The notes under the pieces were generated by a model. It did not search any database. It was not told the DNA's origin and worked only from the letters and a program-made list of their open reading frames with translations. Of a DNA stretch of 64,000 nucleotides, positions 36,101 to 45,399 are shown piece by piece. The translations under genes and the position numbers were made by a program. Numbering within the stretch: position 1 is the first letter of the stretch; every line of letters begins with the position of its first letter. This stretch comes from Epichloe hybrida (taxonomy: Eukaryota > Ascomycota > Sordariomycetes > Hypocreales > Clavicipitaceae), in the NCBI GenBank assembly GCA_019022495.1, contig JAFEKR010000034.1:372001-436000 (forward strand). Reading direction: 5' to 3'.

Positions 36101-37707
36101 TTGACCCTGCAGACATGGAAGGTCCAGGTACCCCAGTTCATTTTCAGCGAACCTGGACCCATGCTGAAAGTCTTACGTGGGATATCGAAGAGCCATCACT
36201 GACGCCGCACGAGATTCAAGCTGTTTGTACCTCCATGCTTGAGATCGAGCGCAAACGGTTTTCCCGTAAAGGTCTGAAGCGGAATGAAGAACTCGACTAT
36301 GAGGATTGCAGCGACTACGCAATTGACGAACACGAAGGTGGACGGAAGTTTCTACAGTCGATTGAAACCTTCATCAACAATCTAGCTTCAAAAGTGGGCA
36401 GAGTACGAACATTGGCTGGCTTAGACGACAACATTTCGGTTAGCAAGACAACAGCGCAGAAACACGTGGATCGAACTGCCAAAGTGGCAGCAACAACCAT
36501 ACGACTTTTTATCAGAATTTGCCTCCAGAAATTCAAGAAAGCTCACGTTGAACCTGGCCACCCCGTTGGCGCTGTCGGCGCGCAATCCATCGGTGAGCCG
36601 GGAACACAGATGACGCTGAAAACTTTTCACTTCGCGGGCGTAGCTGGCATGAGCATTACTCAGGGCGTGCCCCGCATCAATGAAATCATCAACGCCTCTA
36701 AGAATATCAGCACGCCAGTTATAACATGTCCGCTGCTAAACGATCAGCAGATTGAAGCTGCTAGAGTCGTTAAAGCTCGAATTGAGAAGACATACCTGGC
36801 TGATATTCTTCGCTACGCCGAGCTTGAATGGCATTCTGAGGGCGGGCGTATCATTTTACAAATTGATACCAGCATACTGGCCGCCTTACACCTTGGCATT
36901 GGTGTGTTTGATGTTGCTCACGCTATTTGCAGCCAAAAAAAGCTGAAGATACCCCCGGATGATCTCGCCATCGACAAGGCCAGAATTGTCGTTCGTATTA
37001 GGGACGCTGCCGACATGCCTGCAAAACAAAGCGCTAGGAGCAAATCAACGGCTGACGAATCTTCCGATATGTTAATCAGGGCCAATTTCTTGCGCCGACA
37101 GCTTCCATCTGTGTGTATCTCCGGATATCCAGGGGCAACACGGGCCCTGATTGAAACTACCGAGGAAAACACTCATAGGGTTTTGGTAGAGGGCCAGGGC
37201 CTTCGGGCATGCATGACAACAGAAGGTGTGATTGGCACCAAAACCCGTACAAACAGTGTAATGGAATGTGGCCAGGTACTAGGGATCGAGGCGGCAAGAA
37301 CAACAATTGCCGACGAGATCGCTGAAGTGATGGGTTACATGGGCATCGATCCTCGGCACATGCAGTTACTAGCTGATGTGATGACGTACAAAGGCGAGGT
37401 CCTGGGAATCACCCGGTTCGGATTATCGAAAACGAGGGATAGTGTTTTGCATCTGGCTTCCTTCGAGAAAACTGCGGATCACTTGTTTGACGCAGTTGCT
37501 GGCATGAAAACCGACCAGCTCGAAGGCGTCTCCGAATCCATCATTTTAGGGCAAACAATGAGTATCGGCACTGGGTCTTTCAATGTGGTACGGCGTCTAG
37601 GAATCCGGCCTTGCGATTTGCAACAGAAGCCGACGTTGTTTGACGACGCCTGGAAGGCAGAGCAAAAATTGAGGGCAGGCCGTGTCAAGAAGTGGCACCA
37701 AACATGA
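33156..37707 (+). CDS. RPC1: DNA-directed RNA polymerase III largest subunit (RPC160)
   Basis: Four exons: 33,156-33,241, 33,307-33,418, 33,475-33,624 and 33,700-37,707, all with GT-AG introns of 50-75 bp, give about 1,451 residues, the usual length. The joined N-terminus reads KRFNAIKFGI-SNQNIANQ and LLYDIENNRAPYHNGPLDPR, then the clamp zinc motif CNTCQESLQNCSGHFG. The catalytic Mg-binding loop NADFDGDEMN is near residues 507-516. The trigger-loop region GAVGAQSIGEPGTQMTLKTF is near 1,070-1,090. NSFYSGLLPTEFLFHAISGR and the tail without a CTD heptad repeat separate it from Pol I and Pol II subunits; FVKNSFYSGL and MKTDQLEGVSESIILGQTMS are Pol III-like. Pol III makes tRNA, 5S rRNA and U6 RNA in the nucleus. 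The His after HFG in the family's GHFGH is Tyr here, but that His is not a known zinc ligand. No lesion found; the gene should be essential. Confidence 0.93.
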
Positions 37708-39078
37708 GGAGAAGTCTGTCTCATTCCAGCTCTAGCGCGAGGCTCTGAGCGATACAATTCTTAGGAATTCAGCAAAAAGTTGAGATTTGAATAAGAGTGC
37801 AAGGCCAATCTGAAAACAGTGGCACACTCATTCGAGCAGGCTATCTTCTGCCATACATGGCAATTTTTCAGTGCAACTTTGAGCCTTGACAGAAGTAGCC
37901 TCTCCTCCCGACCCCCGGCGCGCTCCAACGTATCCAAGATGGCTGAGGTCAAAGGCTACAGCTACCAGTATCGACTGCTGCCTCAGCAGCTGCAGCGACC
38001 TGGACACTTTTCGCCCTTTGAGCAGCGGCTATGAGTTTTGTCGCCACATGTACTGCATGTATAGTGACTGAGGTCGCATTTTGGGTTTGTGCAAGCCAAT
38101 GTTTACGTCTTCGGATAGTTGGCGGAAATGCTTGTATATCTGGGATGTTGAACATGGGGTGTTTTTGAGTGTACTTGAGCCTCAAAAGCTCAGTGAGGTC
38201 GATTGTGGCATGAGTTTTCTATTGAATGAATGATGTGATAAGTACAACGGAGCTGGAAGGCCTCATTATATACATGTCGTATCATCGCGGAACCAGCTAA
38301 CCCATGTAAGAAGGGGTGTTGAAGACAGCCGTTCCAAAGAGAGACCGATCAATCATGTAATGTACCCTCCACCCCCAGCAGTCAGCAGTAGGTGACTTCT
38401 TCATAATTGATCTCGGACATCAGTCGAGAAGATGGCAGTGAATGAAACAATTGCCAGCCAGGTGGACTTACAAGTTGAGAGTTGAAGGTCTAGCGTCTAG
38501 ATGGTGCATGCCGCCCATCATCTCATTGAGTTATGGCGCTTTGATTGAAAAGTTCTTCTCGGGTGCGAGGTGTACGCGTTGATGCCCATTCTCGGAACGT
38601 CCTCATACGCTGTTCCATCAGAGATGATCAGAGATGGCAAGTCCTCATGATTCGCCAGACTGCGGCGAGCCCTTCGACTCGTGGGGAGGTGCGTGGTGGA
38701 ACAAGTCACGGCAGGTGCGAGCCAGCTGCTACAGCAAATCATCAATTAACAGAAATATCTTTTTTCTCAATGACTTGCGATAACGTCTATTTTCCCAAAC
38801 TATCATTTATTCTTTCCCCCATTCTCTCTAATCAGCCGAAGACCGACTGCCGCCCTGCAGAACCCCCCCCCCTGCCCACCCAGGCACTGAAGGCACCTTT
38901 CGAGATGCGGAAATTGCCCCAAACTGCCGAGATTGCCCATGCCATCATATATCTTATATCTGCCAGAACTGTGGCACTTTCATTCTTCCAACTCTCGTCA
39001 TGGGGCTCCTGAACAGAAGTGTGTATCAGCATACAGAGCATTTCCCCAGCCGTCGACAACGAATTCATGTGACAAAAG
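37708..39078. other. Intergenic region between RPC1 and the membrane-protein gene
   Basis: GC-balanced, non-repetitive sequence. Several medium frames exist on both strands (for example 38,545-39,012) but their translations are low-complexity with no recognisable domain. It should contain the RPC1 3' end and the promoter of the gene at 39,079. Pyrimidine-rich, CCCCCC-containing sequence lies at 38,815-38,885. Confidence 0.45.
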
Positions 39079-39900
39079 ATGGGGGGTTTCCTCGTCAAGA
39101 GGCAGGAGCCGAAAAAGGACGTCAACGCAACTACAACAAGCCCTTCAAGCCCTTATGCCCCACCGACTACCAAGTTCACTGGTCAGCAACTCTTCTACCT
39201 TCTCTGCCTCGATGGTATCGGGGGCATGGTGTTCTCCGCTGGCATCAACCTGACCACAGCATACGGTAAGAACACATGTGTACCTCTTATCACCTGTATC
39301 AATAGCGGTTAGATGATGCAGTTTCTGGCTGTGCGCGTGTGAGTGTGTTCACTCTTGTCGGCTCCAACTGACCTCGCGCAGTCATGTACAAGGCGGCAAA
39401 CGACAGTTCGATCCCCATTCGGCTGTTCCACCTCCCCATCACCCTTGCCGGTGATGCAGCGGTGACAATTATCGCCCAGTGCATATCTACTTGGCTCATA
39501 AAGTACTGTCTCGTGCCTTTTGATCTTCGTCGTCGTTTAGTGCAGCCCATCGGCTTCATCGACGAACCGGTCAGCAAAGCAATGCGTTGGTACATGTTCC
39601 TGTCTCCACGGAGAGGGTCCAAGATCGAGCCTGTCAGAATCAATTCATTTTTTGGCTGCTCAACATGCCATGAGAGTATTTGTGCTCGCCGTGGTGTTTT
39701 TCATCCTTTTTTGGCCAGCATCGGTCGGTGCACTCACTGCCCTTGGGGTTCGCGATCGAGACGAATACACATATGACACAATATGGGTACCGCTAATGTT
39801 CAAGGCCGTCCTAGGAGGAGCACTTGGATTACTAACAACACCGTTGTTGTCACTGTTTTGGTTAGTCAGATCTGGATGGGAGGCCAATCAAGGAGAATAA
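39079..39900 (+). pseudogene. DUF2456-type fungal multi-pass membrane protein with a probable frameshift
   Basis: Exon 1 is 39,079-39,266 (start MGGFLVKRQEPKKD), followed by an intron with GTAAGA donor and GCGCAG acceptor (39,267-39,381). Exon 2 restores AYVMYKAANDSSIPIRLFHL, then PITLAGDAAVTIIAQCISTW and VQPIGFIDEPV. The final part, AAQHAMRVFVLAVVFFILFW to LVRSGWEANQGE, lies one base off. The shift falls in a run of six T at about 39,646-39,651; five T would restore one frame. Four or so hydrophobic segments are visible, as in this uncharacterised fungal family. The C-terminus ends normally at 39,900. Because the lesion is in a homopolymer, an assembly error is as likely as a true mutation; in that case this is an intact gene of about 230 residues. 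Confidence 0.65.
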
Positions 39901-40202
39901 AGATTCGCGAGAAAATGGGTTCGGAACTTGTGAGAATTGTACCTCTTCCATGCATCAGTTTTAATTGTCCATAACAGAATGATAGTTGATACAATTCTAT
40001 TTTTTGGGGGCTTGGCTCCCAAATGTCTCCTGGTCACCAGGGCCATTCATTTGCAACGAGGACGTGGGGGACGTCAGTTCACTCCAAAACGCGTCGCATA
40101 TGTTGGTCTACTTTCTTCAAGCTTTTACAATCATCGTTCGGAAGAGGTGGTCGCGGACTCGCTAATAGTAGATTCATTCTAGGTGGGGGTTTCCACCAGT
40201 CG
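39901..40202. other. Intergenic region before the kinase fragment
   Basis: No supported gene. The kinase frame is open back to 40,023, but the sequence before 40,203 shows no family similarity, so the upstream Met is doubtful. Confidence 0.4.
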
Positions 40203-40547
40203 ATGAGATTATTTATCGAACACCGACCGTGCGATGACATGATTCAGGACCATTTCTTTGGTTTGCGCTCTGAATGCGAGACGTCCTCGCGCTTCTGTGG
40301 TGTCGAACGACTGGAAAATAATTCACCAGGCGATTACCACCCCATCAAGATTGACGACTTGCTATACGGTCGCTACCGAATAATAGACAAGCTTGGATAT
40401 GGTGGCTATTCGACCATCTGGCTGGCTCATGACGACAGACAGAAACATCTTGTCGCCGTCAAAGTGGGAGTGTCCAGTTCAGGGTGTGATCCACGAAAAC
40501 TCTGTAAAGTTAGCAGAGTACACAACAATGCACAAGGGACGCGCTAA
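40203..40547 (+). pseudogene. SRPK-like Ser/Thr protein kinase, N-terminal fragment truncated by repeats
   Basis: From the ATG at 40,203 (MRLFIEHRPCDDM) the frame runs into GVERLENNSPGDYHPIKIDD and RYRIIDKLGYGGYSTIWLAH. That is the PGxYHP lead-in and glycine-rich ATP loop typical of SR-protein kinases, followed by HLVAVKVGV with the ATP-anchoring Lys. Family similarity ends after about VGVSSS (40,480), and the frame closes at 40,547 at the edge of AT-rich repeat DNA. The catalytic loop (HRD), DFG and C-lobe are absent from the window, so the fragment cannot be an active kinase unless an unseen intron reaches past the 24-kb repeat block. The exact start is uncertain. Confidence 0.7.
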
Positions 40548-40870
40548 CCATTTTTGGCTATAAATTTACATAGAAAGTTATAGAATTAAGTCCACTTTGC
40601 ATTTACCCCAGTTTATGATATACTAGACTAGTAGGGGGCGTGTAAATGCCTATAATAGGATTAGATACTAAGAATAAAGGGAATTCTACTGTTTTTTAGC
40701 TCTTATTTTTGTAAGGAGTAAATCGCCTTATAAACTTTATAGGGAGCACTATAATAAAGTTAGCAGAGCGCTATAATAACCTTTCTTAGGAATTATAACC
40801 TCTTATTAAAGCATATTACTATTAAAGAAGATAATAATAGTAATAATCTTTATATTATAGTATTAATTCT
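40548..40870. other. Junction between kinase fragment and Harbinger remnant
   Basis: AT-rich noncoding sequence. It holds an inverted pair GCATTTACCCC (about 40,600) and GGGGGCGTGTAAATGC (about 40,634) and a 13-bp direct repeat AAAGTTAGCAGAG at 40,506-40,518 and 40,756-40,768. One of these may mark the left terminus of the Harbinger element, but which one is not decidable here. Confidence 0.35.
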
Positions 40871-41719
40871 CCTGTGCTATAAGGCCGTAGCAAGAATATA
40901 GAGAGTACTCTATTAGCCTTATTACCTCTAAGAGCATATCCACTATTACTATTATAATAATACTAATAATACTAATAAATTTATAGCTCTTAAAGAAGGA
41001 GCTTAATAATTACTAATTACCTTATAGGATCTCTACTATTATATTCTTTAGAAGCCTAGTTACTACTTTATATAACTCTTTTAAATACTAAAGGAGACCT
41101 TTCTTTAGCTCTATAACTAGCTTTAGAATAATACTTTACTTAGGGATTTATAATACTAATTAGTTAAGCAGAAAGTAATAATATTCTTATAGATCTATGC
41201 CTATAATAAGCCTTAAAGAAACGTAGGGTATTAGTTTTATCTAAGCTAATTATTAGTATTATAGATTTTTTATAAGTTACTTAACCTAGTAAGAAAACTA
41301 TATATAAGATTTATTTATTAGCTAAACCTAGAGTTTATATTACTTATTAGGAATTAAATAATAAATTCCTTTAATTTAATAGTGTAATTAGCGCTATAGA
41401 TAGCACGCATATTCCCGCATATATCTTGCTTTTATAGTAGAAGAGGTTTTGGTTAAGGAAGAATAATATCTTATAAAATATACTAGTAGCTACTAGCTTT
41501 AAGGGATTATTTTAATATATGCTACCTAGTATAGAAGGTTCTATTAATAATATAACCTTAATATAGATAGTATTATTAAAGTTATTTTTAATACCCTAAG
41601 GTTACTTTTATCTTAGTAATATAGGATTTAGCATAAATTAGGGGCTAATTACGCCTTTTTTAAGAGTTTAGTATTATTTATAAGACTAGGCACTTGCTAG
41701 TTAGTAACCTATAAACTAG
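40870..41719 (+). pseudogene. PIF/Harbinger (DDE_Tnp_4) transposase, first part
   Basis: RIP-mutated transposase. ISAIDSTHIPAYILLL (about 41,387) is the family's A-I-D-G-T-H box with the first catalytic Asp. NILVATSFKGLFQYMLPSIE and GSINNITL follow, where the second catalytic Asp has become Asn. FLIPQGYFYLSNIGFS and TPFLRVQYYLQD complete the central domain. Gln/Trp codons are replaced by TAG/TAA. Element 5 is inserted at 41,719 and the gene resumes at 52,415. Probably inactive long before the insertion. Confidence 0.7.
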
Positions 41720-41926
41720 TGTTACGTGCTGGCTTTGCACATTGTTAGGTCGAATCCGTTAGAGGGGCTAACGGATTCGTAGGTTTGTGAGTCATGCTAA
41801 GTTCACTTATAAAAGCTACTCTTAGGGGCAGGTTCAGATGTTAGAAGTAAGTTAATTCCTCTACCTATAATGCTAAACTCATTCTTATCCTTCTTATTAG
41901 TAGCTAAGTAGTTTTGCTACGTAATA
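41720..41926 (-). repeat. 3' LTR of element 5 (minus orientation) with internal hairpin
   Basis: 207 bp. It contains a perfect 12-bp inverted repeat CGAATCCGTTAG / CTAACGGATTCG (41,751-41,762 and 41,768-41,779) around AGGGG. The outer (left) end is preserved and the inner end mutated to ACGTAATA. Confidence 0.88.
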
Positions 41927-42129
41927 AGTGCTAGGCGCGCCTTAAAAGACAACTATCCTAGTTATAACTAGCTAAATCCTAGTCTAATTTAGTATCTATA
42001 ATAAAGCAAAATAATTTCCTCCTAGTAATAGAAGTGAAAATAAAGGAAAGCAAATTCATTATATTTATCACTAAATACGTAACTGCTATACTCCTTAGAT
42101 AATATTAATTAGAATTATTATATTAAATG

Positions 42130-45090
42130 ACGAATTCTTAATTCCATGACCACTTATTCCTTTTTGCTCTATGTTCTTATCCCTTTTTTCTAAATTATTC
42201 TTTTTCTTCCTTTACCTACTAAATTCCTTTACTTTAATATCCTTTTTACCTTTTATAATTACGCTTAAGTTTTCCTTATTATTAAATAAAAACGCCCCTT
42301 TCTTTATATTTATTAAGTTAGTCTAGTAACCCCGCAAATTTATCTTCCTTAGTTACGTTTTTATTTGCTAGCTTATCCACCTATATATATAGTGTTACTA
42401 GATACAAAACTACTTAAGCTACTTTTAGCTTTAGTCCTAATTTTTTAGTTAGTCTTTATCTCTTTATTAGCATTTCTAGCACTAGAGTATTTACACGCGC
42501 TTGCTTATTTATTAATTTAACTTTATTAGCTAATCCTAGTGTTTATAACTTTCCGCGTAGTGTTTCTAGCGCTAGAGTGTCCTTTTATACTTACGCCCTA
42601 GCTAATTTAGTACGCTTATTTACTATTTCTAGCGCGGCTATTATAGACTATAGCTTTATAATACTTTTCTTTAGCGTTTGTGGTCTAGATTCCGCTAGAC
42701 TTAAGACTATTAAAATTAGTTTTGTAGTAACTAATTTTGCTGTTTTTATATCTTCTTTAAGCTTCTTTTACTCTAGTAAGAGCCTGTTAATAGATATTGC
42801 TTAAAGATTAATTCTATCCCGTAGTTCTATTACCATAGCTACTAACTCTGCTATCTTTTTCTTATGCTCTTTTTTATTAATTATATTACGCTTTAGATTA
42901 ATAACCTAATTATGAAATTCCTTTGATATTCCACCTAATTCTAAGCTTAGGATTCTTCCTTTTTAGTCCTTTAGTATCTCTAATACTTAGATAAACTTTT
43001 TGGTTATTAATATTATATTCTCCTTTACTACTTCCTCTAGTTCTACTACTTTAGTCTTATATTTATTAATATCTTTATTTGTGTCTTTTATAAGGTTTTC
43101 CACCGCTTTAAATTTAGTGTCTATCTTATTAATCTTATTGATTAAATTGTTGATTTTGCTTATCTTATGCTTCTTATTTCTTTCTTTATTCTATTAGAAT
43201 TCAGCTAATTTAATTATTACTAATATTCTCCTTGTCTTAATATAAAGCAAATCTATCCTTCTAATACTAGTGAGTCCTCCTGTAATTATGCTATTTACCT
43301 CTTTATATTTGTTTGCAAATCTTAAAGCTAGTAAGTTTACTTATAGTAGAAGTAATACTATACTATTATAGGTGGTATATTAGCGGCTACGTTTAACTAT
43401 AATACTATTATAATAAGCTACTACTACTGTTTTTACCTAATTCTTTGCTTATCTAGTTACTCTGCACTCCGTTAGATTTACTATTAATTAATACGCTAGT
43501 TTCCCTGCTTATTACGCTACTTGCTATTATGCGCTTAAAGCGGCCTATTATTTATTAAAAATGGTAAAGATTTGGATTACTACGTTTTACTATAATATAA
43601 AGTGGGTGTCCTTTAAATCTACCTCTAATCTATTAGTTACTATAGTAGTACTGTTTAAGGCGAATTCGTAAGCATAAGCCTATATTATATAGCGAATATC
43701 CTATACGCTTACCTTCTGGCCCACTATGGTGTGCCTAAAGCTGCTAAAGTTAATTAATTTAATATCTTTTCCTTTGTATTTAGCGTTGAATTCCTCTATT
43801 ACTCTTTTACGCGCTACTAATCTAATCTTTAGTATTAGTAGGTGATTCTCTAATCTAGATCCTAGTTTTCTAAATCTAGTAAATAGTGATTAAAAATTAA
43901 GTTTTCTAATTTACTTGTGCACCTATGATAGTATAATAAGGTATTTAGTAGGTATGTTATTAAGTTTGTCTTTAAATTTAGTCTTAAGTTCTTTTTCCTT
44001 GCCCTTAGACCCTATAAAGTTAGATTCTCTGTTGCTACTAGCTTTAGTTTTAGGTTTAGATCCTTTGTTATTATTACTATTGACTTTATATTTAGCATTC
44101 TTGTTGCTTGATTAAGTAAGGTTAATTTTCTTTGTGTTATTACTACTCTTATTACTATCCTAGTGGTTAACTTTCTCTTTACTACTATTATTTTCCTTAG
44201 TTATATAGATAAGTTTATTACTCTTTTAAGCTGCTTTGCTTAGAGCCTGCTATGCTTATTTCTAAATTTGTTCCTAATTATCTTCTAGTAGTTACTATAA
44301 TACCTAATTACTTTCTTGTCTTTCTACCTCTAAATCTAGTGCTATAGCTAGGTAATCTTTACTACTATTATTTTTTCTATCTATATCTTATAATAAGGGC
44401 TTTGTTCTAGCTACCTTTTTAATAGTAGTAGTAATAGCTTTGATGTCTTCTACGCTACCTGTAGCTACTTATGATAGCTTATTTAATTTATCTTATACTA
44501 TTATTAAGCTTACTAGATACTATTATTAGCGTAAAATCGTGATTCGCTTCAGCGGATTTGTAAACTCTTGAAATTAGTGAAATTCTAGTACTAACTTTAA
44601 CGCATAGCGTAACTACTTTAGTCCTTTAAAAACAACTACTATGCCTAATTTACGTAGAAGGTTATTTACCTATTATTTATATGCTACCTTTTCTTTGTAG
44701 GAAATAACTAAGTGTTATGCTAAATCTATATATACTAATTCTCTAACTATTTGATTTTAGCGTATTAAAGCTAGGTACTAAATACATAGGTGTACCGCAT
44801 ATATTTGCTTGTAAATTGTTTAGTTATATATGTCTAACTTATTATTAAATAGAATAAAGTCTAGTCTTTTACCTAGGTAATAGTATAGGTTATAATTAAT
44901 TATATAAGCTTTGTATTTAAGCTTAGAGGGAGTGTTTCTATATATTATGTGAAACCTCTTATAACTATTACACTTCTTTATTTTCTCTAGATAATGCTCT
45001 TTTACTTCTAATAGCTTATAAAACTCTATTCTTCTTATATTACTAAATTCGCATACCTTAGCTACGTAGTAAAAGAAAGCTTTATAAGAT
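42130..45090 (-). pseudogene. Element 5 additional reading frame: basic low-complexity region plus coiled coil
   Basis: One minus-strand frame stays coding-like for about 2.9 kb between the chromodomain and the 3' LTR. Frame identity was checked at codons ending at 45,086, 44,465, 44,111, 43,796, 43,172, 42,827 and 42,350, all in the same phase and different from the pol phase. N-terminal part: YKAFFYYVAKVCEFSNIRRI and KEHYLEKIKKCNSYKRFHII. Middle: SSNKNAKYKVNSNNNKGSKP, a basic Asn/Ser/Lys stretch. C-terminal part: ISKINNLINKINKIDTKFKA then KDTNKDINKYKTKVVELEEV, and further heptad-like Leu/Ile/Val spacing to about 42,400, indicating a long coiled coil. It ends in a Lys/Arg-rich tail. Stops occur roughly every 25 codons and are RIP-derivable. 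No known domain was recognised. Candidates are an env-position accessory protein, a second gag-like structural protein, or captured host sequence. Confidence 0.6.
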
Positions 45091-45104
45091 TATATGCGCT
45101 TATG

Positions 45105-45290
45105 CTAAATCCTACTACGCTAAGTTTACATAGGTATTAGGGTTATTATAAAATATAGAAAATATAATAATTTAAAGAATATAACTGCGTAGGTACTAAA
45201 TCTAACTATGCTAAGTTTATGTAAGTATTAGGGGTTATTATAAGGTGTAAAGAATGCGAGAGTTAAGAAAATACGACTGCACGGTTATTA
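45105..45290. repeat. Two diverged tandem copies of a 91-bp unit between pol and the extra frame of element 5
   Basis: CTAAATCCTACTACGCTAAG (45,105) and CTAAATCTAACTATGCTAAG (45,196) start parallel units that also share GTATTAGG...TTATTATAA. A third, weaker relative starts near 45,349 (GGATCTAGCTACGCTAGG). Confidence 0.6.
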
Positions 45291-45399
45291 AATAGCTTTA
45301 TAAGGTAATAGGAAATATTAACATTAAATGAAATTACGTGCGCGCGTACCGGATCTAGCTACGCTAGGAATGTAAAGGTATTGTGAGATATTATAGGAT

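Noticed and set aside
38545..39012. 155-codon open frame between RPC1 and the membrane-protein gene
   Set aside because: Low-complexity translation without domain, overlapped by equally long frames on the other strand.
40506..40768. 13-bp direct repeat AAAGTTAGCAGAG as the target duplication of the Harbinger element
   Set aside because: Harbinger duplicates 3 bp and the repeat copies enclose only about 237 bp; significance unclear.
42577..44115. Plus-strand hydrophobic open frames at 42,577, 43,000 and 43,915 as membrane proteins
   Set aside because: They are antisense shadows of the Lys/Asn-rich minus-strand frame of element 5; Lys/Asn codons read in reverse give Leu/Phe.
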